Shown: in pieces, positions 33,556 through 43,478 of the stretch
Numbering within the stretch: the stretch's first letter is position 1
Layout of the letters: each line of letters starts with the position of its first letter
Source of the DNA: Endomychus coccineus
Taxonomy: Eukaryota; Arthropoda; Insecta; Coleoptera; Endomychidae
Assembly: GCA_958510875.1 (NCBI GenBank)
Contig: OY294067.1
Span: 141,837,846 to 141,901,845, forward strand
Length of the DNA stretch: 64,000 nucleotides
Direction of reading: 5' to 3'
Notes under the pieces: generated by a model
What the model saw: the letters and a program-made list of their open reading frames with translations, nothing else
Database searches by the model: none
What the model was told of the DNA's origin: nothing
Position numbers and translations under genes: made by a program

Positions 33556-34257
33556 GGTTGTAGCCGTGTTTCTAGTGTTATTTCTGACATCCATATTTTT
33601 TCAAATAGTATTTTATTGGAACAACCGTGTTTTTCTGGTATAAATATATAACACACGTATATATTTAACCTGCAGAAGTGTCTCACTTTAAGATTCAAGT
33701 GACGTCGTCGATGTGACGTTACGATTCATTGTATCTCTTTAGTCTATGCAAGAATACCTAGACTTCTTGATTCTGCGTACATTTTGATACAGTTCATGTG
33801 ACAGCAACTCTCAGTATAAAAGGTTATATTATAGTGTGAATCACAGCTATTGAATATACAAATATCTGTGGTGTGAATAATTGCGGAAGTCAAACTCACA
33901 AGATGAAACATAGAGTTGTTATTACATAGAACATTTGGATACAATTTCAATGTAACAGACTATAATTTAACGTCTTTCATTAGAGGTTTATAATCATTTT
34001 CAATATATTTTATGTTACTACAATCATTCACATTTGACGCGCAGGACTGTCCAAAACCTATTTTGCTAACAAAATGTGATCACAGCTTTTCCATCCAATA
34101 TGTTGCGAACTTTTTGAAGGACTCTGTATATGTTGATAAAATCGTAGTTATGAGTTTAATTTTGTTTTCTTTCATATTCATTTTCCAATTAATTTTTATT
34201 GAAAACTTATTTCATAATACGACGTATATTTATCTACACTTGATTTGACTTTATTGA
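33556..34257. other. No supported gene
   Basis: Contains a 78-codon plus-strand frame (34012-34248) ending in a hydrophobic segment. It has no known motif, and I do not support it as a gene on its own. Confidence 0.35.
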
Positions 34258-34431
34258 ATGAAAGTTTCTCTGTATACCTGCTACAAACTGTTCGACGGCG
34301 AGGTTGAAAGAGTTAAAAATTATCTCAGTAATAGTCTGGTCAGCGAGCTAGCTTTGTTGTCCAAAGAGAGTGAAATATTGGATATGATCAATTTCAGTGA
34401 GCTAATTGAAAAATTTGATTCCATGAAATAA
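34258..34431 (+). CDS. Small hypothetical ORF (57 aa) or terminal exon
   Basis: ATG to TAA, 57 codons, beginning MKVSLYTCYKLFDGEVER and ending LIEKFDSMK. It is less AT-biased than its surroundings and strongly amphipathic (heptad-like leucines and charged residues), so it may be helical. AATAAA overlaps the stop (34427-34432), as in a compact 3' end. It may be the last exon of a gene whose other exons I cannot see. I do not recognise it and give no function. Confidence 0.3.
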   Translation: MKVSLYTCYKLFDGEVERVKNYLSNSLVSELALLSKESEILDMINFSELIEKFDSMK

Positions 34432-36049
34432 AGATTATAATTTTCTGAAGTAGCTATACCTAATTACTGAATTAGTGTATAACACTGTACTAAAGTAAGA
34501 TTTAGTACTCTAGTATTATATTATTTTTTACTTATCACTTTTTGAGAAAGCTGTTTGCATTTATTCCTGTGATTCTATGAAGTAAATTGTTTATATCCAC
34601 TTCTGTGATTTTCGCAAATTTTCTCTTATCCGCCCGCTAATTTGCCAGACAATAGGGAACGTGCGCGAACTATTATTATACTCGGAAGCACTAAAGGCGC
34701 TAGTAGTGAAGTACCATAGATAATTCTACTACCTACGGTAGTAGAGTTATCTATCGCTCTATGTGAAGTACGGTGGATTGTATGGTACTTCAGGGCAAAA
34801 GTGTCACTTTCAAATATGCAATACACTACCGTTAACGAAAATTATCATAACTACATGTATAGACTAATTTATAACATACTTAGCCTTATTATAAATGAAT
34901 TTATACTTGGTTGAAAAAATTAAAAATGACGTAAGCTTTTCGAGTCAGACTATGTATAGAATGTATTTCGAACTTCAAATTTTTTAATAATTGATTATTA
35001 ACTGTGTTAAAGGAAAAACGATGTATATAATTAGGTATATTGCATATAATAAACGTGTTTATTCAAGATATATTGAATAAATTAAGTTAATAAATCATTT
35101 TTTCAAATTGAGCTGTACGAATTTCAACTTATTGAAGGAGCATATATTGGAAAACAATAACATTTCGTAAATGAACATATGTTTGTATTTGGTTTTTACA
35201 AGGAAATTATTCTACAATGCAGCAATATTTCATAAAATGTTTTTCAATGATACTTAATAAATATACCAAATATTCAAAATAATGATTTATTTGATACTTT
35301 CTAATAAAAAATAAATGCGTGAGTACAAATCTAACAGAATTAATAATCAATTAATAAAAAATTTCAAGTTGTTTGTGACATCACTCCACTTCAACTGTCA
35401 TTAGGAGAACAAAAGAAATTGAAGTGCGGCAAAATGAAATTTTACTTGGGACATAAACGACATGAAATTGAAAGATAAAAATGATGCAATTGGAAGAAAA
35501 TTGCGGTCAGTCTTATTTGTATATTTACTTAAATATATAATTTCATGATACAAGTGAGACTGAATTAATTTATAAATATAAAAAAACTTTTATTAATTTT
35601 TTATTGCAGAACCTTGAGTGTTACCGATCATTTTTTAGGTCGGAAAGTGCGTTGTTGCCGACTTTGTTCGGAAAATTGACATGATGGCTAGGCAAAATAA
35701 GAACGCACCTTGAGCTCTCAACATTGCTTTTTTTAATTAGTCTTCTCAAATTTTCGATACGTGCAATACAAGGTACTTCACACTTTTGATGAAATACAGT
35801 TAAAAGTATTAATCGTGAACTTTCCATTAAATAGAACGAGATAAGTAAGTATGTCCCCAAACTCAAATCAGCAAGTGTCCCCAAACTTGAACAAAAGTCC
35901 CTGAACTTCATAGCAAATGTCCCCGAACACTCATGTCCTTAAAGTTACCATTGTATGAAGAACGAAGTTTGAGGACTGTCCTCAAAAACCAAAAAATGTC
36001 CCGGAATATATCATTACGGAAACAAAATGTCCTCAAACTTGACTTTAGA

Positions 36050-36052
<3 letters not shown>
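34432..36052. other. Mostly empty; short repeats only
   Basis: Holds a palindrome of about 48 bp at 34712-34759 (CCATAGATAATTCTACTACC and its complement) and, at 35850-36045, repeated TGTCCCCAAACT-like words. No gene that I can support. Confidence 0.5.

Positions 36053-36136
<84 letters not shown>
36053..36136. repeat. (TA)n microsatellite
   Basis: About 84 bp of TA abutting the right inverted end of the 27-kb block. Confidence 0.95.
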
Positions 36137-36138
<2 letters not shown>

Positions 36139-36341
36139 CGGGGAGGGGGAGCTCGGATCAACTTGAAATTTGGACTGGAAGTTCCTTTAAAATGTAAAAA
36201 AAAACCTTTTTGGACAAAAAAAGGGGTTGCACCCACTTTGAGAAATTTCAGGGGGTTGTTATTGGTACCACAACAAACATTTTCCACCGGGTAGCTAAGC
36301 ATCGTAAGATTTTCGCCAACCTTTTGCCAGATTTACTCCAC
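36137..36341 (-). repeat. Right inverted end of the 27-kb block
   Basis: Reverse complement of the sequence at 9322-9627, lacking one segment of about 90 bp. It ends GATTTACTCCAC and is followed by TA (36342-36343). The BEL-1 protease resumes immediately after. Confidence 0.75.
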
Positions 36342-36343
36342 TA

Positions 36344-37326
36344 ACGGCTGAATAATCTCACGAAAAATGAAGAGGATTCAAAACGAGTGTCTCTGGGAAT
36401 AACCGGAATGGAGGTAAATTCTAAAATATATAAAATGAATAATGTCAGAACTGTAAATAGACAAACTATAGATGTGGAAAAAATGAGCAAAACTTGTTTA
36501 TCCTTTTTGTGATGCCCAACCAACAATTCTCATTGGTCAATATCAATGTGCTTTAACTTTAACAATAGCAAGAAATATTTATCTAAGTTATTGGAATGCA
36601 CCATTCGTATCCAAAACTCTACTGGGTTGGGTTGTTCATGGGAGATATCTCCAAAAAGCAAGGTTATGGAAATTTTATAATTTTATTTCTTGTAAGTTCC
36701 AAGAAGAAATCCATGAAGATATTAAGAATCTATCATTGCTGAATGAAAAATTTTAGGACAAAATGAATGGAGGAGAATGGCAGGTCAAAAGAAGACGACA
36801 GAGCATTTGAAATTAGGAAAATACCATCAAACAAGTTGAAAATCATTTCGAAATAGGCTTCTTATGAAAAAGCGAGAATATTATATTACCGGATAGTGAA
36901 ACTGTTGCAACGAATCGTCTCAAATGTATGGAAAGAAAAATGAAAATGAATGAGGATTTTGCAGCAGATTACTGTAGAAAAATCGAGGATTACATTCGTA
37001 AGCTGAGTACAACGGAAGCAGAAAAAGAAGATTTAAAAAGATGGTATTCACCTCATTTTGGTGTGGTTAACCCAAATAAGGCGACCTTAGATTGGTGCTT
37101 AACGCTGCCACCAAGTCAAACATTATCAGCTTAAACGATCGACTTCCACGAGGTCCAGACTTGTTACAAAACTTGAAATCAATTTTATGGAAATTTTGAC
37201 AGAAGAAAATAGCATTCTGTTCTGACATTCGAGAAATGTTTTATCAAGTTCTGATTCGAGACGAAGATTGTTCAGCCAACACTTTTTTTGACAAGGTATG
37301 GACAGAACAAAAAAATTTAATATGTA
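36344..37326 (+). pseudogene. BEL-1 relic, part 3 (protease end and RT start)
   Basis: Broken frames give EEDSKRVSLGITGMEVNSK (about 36369-36425), then NVRTVNRQTIDVEKM (about 36444), and later the RT entry YSPHFGVVNPNKA (about 37044) and SDIREMFYQVLIRDED (about 37225). The order fits BEL/Pao directly after the protease start that ends at 9320. It breaks off at about 37326 after GMDRTKKFNM and resumes at 41687. Confidence 0.8.
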
Positions 37327-37772
37327 AGGAAAGTGTAATGCTCGCCGCATTACAGGGTTGAACGAAGTCGTATGATTCTAATTAACAGTTTCCCCTCGTA
37401 AAATTAAATCATTGAACTTGTATTGACTATAAGTGTCATCTATCTTTCAATAGACAATCGAATCATTACATTTATACCTCAAAATATTCTTTCTCTCTTA
37501 TTTAGAATAATATTTGACAAGAAAGTAATCAGTTAGAACCACGGTCGTATACACAGGTCTGGAAACTCCATGGTTGACTTGAGTCGCTTACGCGTCCCCA
37601 AACTCGTAGTCCCTCGCTCAGTCACCAGCTAGCGCTTGGATCGCGAGGAGGTAAAACCATAGATAACTCTACTAGGTAGTACGGTAGTACAGTTATTTAT
37701 GGGTAAAACGATTTCTTTCCGGAGTCACAAGCAGTGTTACTGATGCCCATCTGCAGTAATTTGCACCGTTGA

Positions 37773-39066
37773 AATGGAAAGGTAATATAATACACAATTA
37801 TCGTAGTGAATTCTACTGAAAACTGTTATTTTCGTAGAGAACTATTGTAACGAAGACCCGTATCCCTAATTTTTCTGAAACTGAGAAGCAACTGCTTTTA
37901 ACCTTGTGCATAAATATAAGCAGATTATTGAATGCAAGAAAACTGACGGTGTCAGTGTTGATGAGAAGAACAAGGCCTGGAAAGCTGTAGCCAATGAATT
38001 CAATTCTTCATGTTCAGAATCGAGGTAAAGAGAGGTGCATTCACTTAAAATTTTTTACAGCAACAGAAACATGGATGTGCGGAAAGTTGTAGCTGAAGAA
38101 AGAAAGCAAAGATATTTAACAGGTTTGTGTGATCATTGTAATTAGCAGTAACACAATGACAATGCAATGACTTACAGGTGGGGGTGTCGAAGAAGGTAGA
38201 CAAAGGATTTGCTATTATCCATTATGAATGATACAACCACCAAAGGATTGGAAAATTCATATGATTCTAATATGGGGGAAGAAATAATGGTGGAAATTGT
38301 AGAGGTAGGTGCAAACTGTGATATCGCTATGAATATTGAAATGCTCATTATGATGCAACATTAAATGCAGATGAAAAAAAATTGTGTAAATTGTTATTCA
38401 GGTAGAATATCATATAAACATAAGCTATGACACACAATACGAGATGATTACGAGATATTAATACTACTGCTTCGCTTCTGACTTGGAATTATAGCAGCAA
38501 CATTACATGGAGAGCACAACTTGTTTCCTAAAACAAATGGTAAGGGTAAAAATGGAAAATATTCAATAGCATGGGTGTGGCTTCCTTTCTAGGTAATTTT
38601 GTTGGTGTGGGATGTGCTTTCGAAAATATTGAACTCAATTTATTCTCTTCATTAAAAATCTATTATTCACAGGATTCAATCAATGTGCCAATGGAACCTG
38701 ATAATTGTGATGAACCTGGTAATTCTAACGATGAAATCAAAACTACTGATATGGTAGGGTATTTTGGAGAACATAAATATATCATAGAAACATAATATTT
38801 TTCATGACAGAATCAAACAACATTAGGCAAATGCAACTTCCAGTAGGAGAAGATCTTTAGTTTCTCGGGAACAGAGATCCTCAACAATCGCAGAGAAATA
38901 TGATTCCCTCCTGGACAAAAGATTGGCCATTGCAGACATGGAATTAAAAAAAAGGTCAACATGATGTGAAATGGCAGCTTGAACAGCAAGACCTCATGAG
39001 GGAAGCCCTGCTCTTAGATTTAGAGATAAAGAAACCAACACTTGTTAATTTGAAAGCAAAACTGTG
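37773..39066 (+). pseudogene. Myb/SANT-like (zeste-type) DNA-binding gene, broken
   Basis: A spliced gene relic. The exon at about 37846-38023 gives RIPNFSETEKQLLL and, after a 1-base shift, HKYKQIIECKKTD and NKAWKAVANEFNSS, the pattern of the Myb/SANT-like domain of zeste-type regulators. The next exon, 38061-38121 (VRKVVAEERKQRYLTG), follows a short intron; then a 56-bp intron precedes GGGVEEG and, out of frame, SIMNDTTTKGLENSYDSN. Later exons: 38673-38753 and about 38810-39066, with a charged helix ending in KL and a stop. At least two frameshifts. Such genes accompany several DNA transposons; its location inside P-type ends suggests cargo. Confidence 0.65.
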
Positions 39067-39190
39067 ATTTTATAATTTTCAATTAGAAGTAGTAAGAATC
39101 TATGTGATTTGTCAATGTTTTTCCTCTATTACTATATATTTTTCTTTAGATTGTAAAGGCTCTTTACTTGTTGGAATGGAAATTCATTAT

Positions 39191-39225
39191 ATTACAAATG
39201 AACACTACAGTGTAGTGTTGATTTG

Positions 39226-39229
<4 letters not shown>
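39191..39229. repeat. 39-bp palindrome
   Basis: ATTACAAATGAACACTACA is followed directly by its inverted copy with one mismatch, then by (TA)n. Confidence 0.8.

Positions 39230-39275
<46 letters not shown>
39228..39275. repeat. (TA)n microsatellite
   Basis: About 48 bp of TA. Confidence 0.95.
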
Positions 39276-39280
<5 letters not shown>

Positions 39281-39774
39281 ATTTCATAGGTATTTTGGAT
39301 TACTGCATTTTTTTAATTTATGACTTGTTCTCATTGCCACTAGTGAATTTTTAATAAAATTCAACCAAACTGATGTGTAGATTCTTATATTTTTATAAAT
39401 TATTAAAATAATTATCAATTAGATGTGTTCTTGTATTTATTATTCTGATTTCAGAGAGGAATAGAACTGTTACTGTTGTCAAAATGTATTACTCACCTTA
39501 AAAATAACTTCCCCTTTTGGGTACACATAAAAGACCTCGTTAAAACGATTCCTTTCCAGAGTATGTACTTATTATCTAAGGCTTTTTTTGGTAGTAATTT
39601 AAAAAGGAAATGTATGAAAATAATCGATCGCATATAAACATTTTTTCAATTAAATTAGGATTACAATCAAAATACATGTATACTAATAAACTATAAAAGA
39701 GTTCACACTGTGGATATATTATAGCACTATAAATAAGAAATAATCACCCTTATCCACTAAAAATACTAGTAAAG

Positions 39775-39816
39775 TACTGAGGACCTTTCGGCTACCAAGT
39801 AGCCATCATCAGAGTA
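39775..39816 (-). ncRNA. Hammerhead-ribozyme-like motif (Penelope type)
   Basis: Minus strand: TACT, then the invariant core CTGATGA, stem II GGCTA-CTTGG-TAGCC with perfect pairing, GAAA, a very short stem III (AGG/CCT with one base between), C at the cleavage position, then AGTA pairing with TACT as stem I. It lies 3' of the GIY-YIG fragment, as expected for a Penelope-like terminal repeat. Short stem III versions usually act as dimers. Confidence 0.55.
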
Positions 39817-39845
39817 AACTAAATTATAAATCAAAATATGCCTAT

Positions 39846-40075
39846 TTAAATACTATTTGGGGATAATAATGTAAACAAAGGGTTACCCTCAGCTGGAAAT
39901 AAATCGAAATTTAGTAATTTGCTTTTTTGTTTATACATTTCCATCCCTTCTAAATAACCTAGAAATTTGTCTGTACTGTATTTTAAAAGTGATAAACTTT
40001 CTTGAGAAATGGTGTGACCTATATTCAAAATATGTTCGGCTATCGCTGATTTTTCTTTATATGGGCAAAATGTTC
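39846..40075 (-). pseudogene. Penelope-like C-terminal fragment (end of GIY-YIG domain)
   Basis: The frame contains NIGHTISQESLSLLKYSTDK and ...LEGMEMYKQ, matching the tail of Penelope-like nucleases (the glutamate is in the LEGMEMYK region). A short preceding piece (RYKEHFAHIKKNQ) is in another frame. Inserted in the P-type element. Confidence 0.75.
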
Positions 40076-40086
40076 CTTATAACGAG

Positions 40087-40240
40087 TTGAAACGATTTCT
40101 TCCCGGAATCGCAGGCATCCACTTTCTTCACATTTCTGCATCTTTCGGCACTTTAAAAACAGAAGTTTTTTGTTTTGCACTTTTGTACCATGTTTTGCAT
40201 TTAGGCACAATGCACAGTTTCATTTTTGCTGAAAACGCAG
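40087..40240 (-). pseudogene. THAP domain remnant, second copy
   Basis: Similar to 30991-31188. The frame RKWMPAIPGRNRF, seen on the minus strand near 40090-40130, supplies the tryptophan and proline expected in a THAP domain. The upstream half (near 40150-40220) is frameshifted and contains a stop. Confidence 0.65.
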
Positions 40241-41686
40241 GTATTCCTTCTGTTTACAAGTCAACCGACACTTGTCCCAGAATACTCTTCATAGAGATCA
40301 AGATGATACTCTTACGTGACGCCTTTTATGTTTCCCCTACGTGGCGTCTTTTGGTACTACGCGAACTGCTTCGCGTAAGCGACTCACTGCTCACATAGGA
40401 AACAACCCCGAGTTTCCAGATCTATGAATACGTGGTTAGTTTTGTTAGAACCTATAGGCTGTTTAACCTAGCAATTATCCCCTTGATGGCGTGATACGTA
40501 GTATTCGAAATTGCCCTCCTTTGAGCTTACATCTATCTTTTGTATTGTTTATGTCTTTTTAGACTGGATTTGTGAGGTAAGTGAATACTTTATGACCTAG
40601 GTGAACCTAAATAAGCCGGAATTCTCATTTACTGTTTTATGAGTGCTCCTAGTGAAACCTCCGTCACTTCTCGGTCAGAATATTCATTTAGATTCATCAA
40701 ACACCTTTTCAGCATATTATTATAGTAAATTATTAACTAATTGTACTATAGCAAATCTCAACTAACTAATCATACTTTTTTTGAGTCTACCTTTTATTTT
40801 GTTATATCTTGTATTATAAATTGTCATAACTTCAAATTGTAATTCAATATTCAGCATTCCTTCAGATTTCATTATTGTATTATTTATTCTCTTCAAGATT
40901 TAAACCTTTAATCAAATTTGTATATATAATTTGGGAAGATAGCATAATCAGTCGTGGAATAATATTGGTTACTCCTGCTGATTTAGTTATTTGTTCTTCG
41001 ATCTTGTGCCAAGGTATTGCTCGTATTGTTATATTACAGGGTTTGAACGACCGGGACGTCTCAGTCCTTTTTCCCGTGACATGTATAGAGGGAATTTCCT
41101 GGCAGAGCCCTTCATACAGCTCACTCAAGTTTCGAAGGACGGTAACATCATTTTAGTTGGAATAACCAAATTTTCACATCCGATTATTTATTTTATCTAA
41201 ACCAAACTGTGTTTGTTCTTCTTTTCAAATTCCATTCGAACCTGTTGGTTTTCAATTTTATATTCACTTTTTTGCAAATTAATCGAATAACTTAATTTAA
41301 TCAAATTATTCAGAATCCTAGTTAGTTTAATTTCAAATTTCTGATATTATTAGTAGCTTCAATACATACAATAATTGTAATTGTTTTTTTATAAGATTGT
41401 GTTAAATTTGAATTCCGATAAGGAATAAGACTTGAATTGTTAAATTGAAACTAGTCGTTGATTCTTTGAAATATCCTTCAATATTTAACCACCTCGTAGT
41501 GCCTGAAATTCTTGGTTGGGGATTTTATCTTATTTTTTTTGTGCTAAAGCAGTTGACGCTCAAGCAATCTATACAATCACGAATATAAGGACACGTTTCA
41601 CTACGAGCCCTGAGGGTGAATAATCCTGGTGAGCTAGTTGGGATTACTAGTTCATACAGATCCTAGCACATCTATACCGAACCTTA

Positions 41687-42312
41687 CAAATGAAAGCTAT
41701 GGTATTTGGAGCAACATCCCCACCTTCAGTGGTCCAGTTCGTCAAAATTAAAAATTCTGGAGATTATCGAAAGTATCCTATAGCATCTAGGGCAGTAACT
41801 GAAAAACATTTTGTTAATGACTATCTGGATAGCACATAGACGGGGGAGGCAGCTATTCAACTAATTTCAGAAGTTATAGATATCCATGGGAAAGCTGGAT
41901 TTGAAATCTGTAACTGGATAAGCAATTCTCAAGGAGTTATAGACAACATTCCCGAAAAACTTGTATCTCAAAATCAGAAGAATTTGAATTCCATTTTCCA
42001 TCAACCTGCGGAAAGAGTATTAGGACTATGGGGGAATCCCGAGACAGACAACTTCATATTTTCACTAAATCTTCAGAAAATTGATTCAAAAATCATGGGT
42101 AAAATGAAAATACTGACAAAAGACAAATTCTTATAGTTGTCATGAGGCTTTTGTCGCCATTGATGACGAAATTAAGAATTTTCATGCAACATTTGTGGAA
42201 ATCTAGAATCGATTGGGATGATCAAATATCTAAACACATGAACACGAGAAGAGAGAACACAACTATACGAAAGCAGAAGGGTGGAACTTCATAGTTTCTG
42301 CGATAGAAGCGA
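41687..42312 (+). pseudogene. BEL-1 relic, part 4 (RT end, RNase H start)
   Basis: Reads MVFGATSPPSVVQFVKIKN, DYLDS, KAGFEICNWISNS, SRIDWDDQISKHM and finally VELHSFCDRSE, the first strand of BEL RNase H. Stops and frameshifts are present. It ends where the mariner relic begins. Confidence 0.8.
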
Positions 42313-43478
42313 GATATTAAATTAGCGTTATATCGTTTAAACCTATTATTAAAGTGCATTTTCTGTAATTGATACATTTCGCAGAATTCGTGAATACCTC
42401 TGTCCACATAATCACCCAACAGAAAAAACTATTCGTAATACTGTACCCAAATTTGAAACTACAGGATGTGGTCGAGACGTGAAGGCACCACTACGTACTC
42501 GGTCGAAACGTTCGGCTGAAAATATTGCGGCAGTTCGAGAGAGTGTGGCTAAAATTCAAAAAAAATGTCCATTCCGCGCTGTTTACAGCAATTGGGTCTT
42601 ACTCAGACCACTATATGGCGAATATTAGGAGAAGAGTTGGGTCTTCATGCGCATAAGATTCAACTAACACAAGAATTGAAGCCAACTGACCATAGGCAGC
42701 GTCGTAATTTTATTAATTGAGTTCTTCAGAATAAATCAATTGATAACGACTTTTGCAAAAAAACCGTTTTCAGCGATGAAGCCCATTTCCACTTTACTTT
42801 ACGGCTACGTAAACAACTGCCGTATACGGGGTAGCGGAAATCCAAGAGAACTCCGCGAAAAGTCAATGCATTCACAACGTGTTGTTGATTGGTGTGCACA
42901 ATGGGCTGACCTTTTAAGAGGATGAAAATAGTTAAGCACTCACAGTGAATGATGAGCGTTATCGAATGATGAACGACTTTTTAAGGGTTACGCGATATAA
43001 ATTCCAACGATATGTGGTACCAACAAGATGGTGCCACATGTCACAGAGCTAGGGAAACGATGCGCTTATACGTACAGTGATCTCAACTGGCCACCAAGAT
43101 CGTGCGATCTTACTCCGCTCGATTATTTTCTGTGGAGTACGTGGAAAAAAAGGCGCATACGTCAACAATTCACAAACACTCGACGAACTAAAGAACGAGA
43201 TCTGATGCATACTTCTTGATGTTGGACCGCAAATGTGCTCAGACGTAATCGAAAATTCCTCCAAAAGAATTTTGTTAGTCAGAGGAGCCGACGTATACAT
43301 TTGGCAGATATTGTTTTTCTCGTTTGATTGTAAGTCATAGCTTTACAAATTACAAAAAAGTTATTGAAATTTTACCACATAATGTGTATATTATTTGATA
43401 ATAACTCTCAATGAAAAACCCTTTATTTCGAATCTCATTTGTTAGTACAAAAACTCGGGTGGCACCTATGAAAATAAT
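42313..43478 (+). mobile_element. Tc1/mariner-type element inserted in BEL-1 RNase H
   Basis: Bounded by BEL-1 RNase H fragments on both sides. It contains the transposase relic at 42385-43325. Terminal repeats were not resolved. Confidence 0.65.
42385..43325 (+). pseudogene. IS630/Tc1/mariner-superfamily transposase relic
   Basis: Broken frames show the N-terminal helix-turn-helix region (PTEKTIRNTVPKFETTG, RSAENIAAVRESVAK), a first catalytic region (FSDEAHFHF-like at about 42765-42795), QQDGATCH (about 43025-43045), WPPRSCDLTPLDYFLW (about 43088-43135) with the second aspartate, and the tail RSRRIHLADIVF (about 43278-43320). Multiple frameshifts; not functional. Confidence 0.85.

Larger units (their letters stand above)
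37540..40434. mobile_element. P-superfamily element carrying a Myb/SANT gene
   Basis: The left end CACGGTCGTA-ACAGGTCTGG and a right end with a 3-base gap match the ends of the MITE at 30806-31367. Inner segments also match: 37600-37740, 39459-39560 and 40087-40420. Relative to the MITE it has two extra pieces, a 1.7-kb Myb/SANT gene (about 37745-39445) and a Penelope fragment (about 39566-40085). The left flank is GTTAGAAC. The right flank starts GTTAG, and an exact GTTAGAAC follows at 40444-40451, so the duplication is probably disturbed. Confidence 0.65.
37327..41684. other. 4.4-kb insertion within BEL-1 RT
   Basis: BEL-1 RT stops at TA (37325-37326) and continues after TA (41685-41686) with MKAMVFGATSPPS. 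The intervening DNA contains the P-type element 37540-40434. Its own outer ends (AGG...CCT) show no convincing inverted repeat, so it may be several events. About 1.2 kb after the P element (40452-41684) has no feature I recognise. Confidence 0.55.

Noticed and set aside
37327..37345. Terminal inverted repeat for the 4.4-kb insertion
   Set aside because: Only AGG/CCT and scattered bases match between the two ends.
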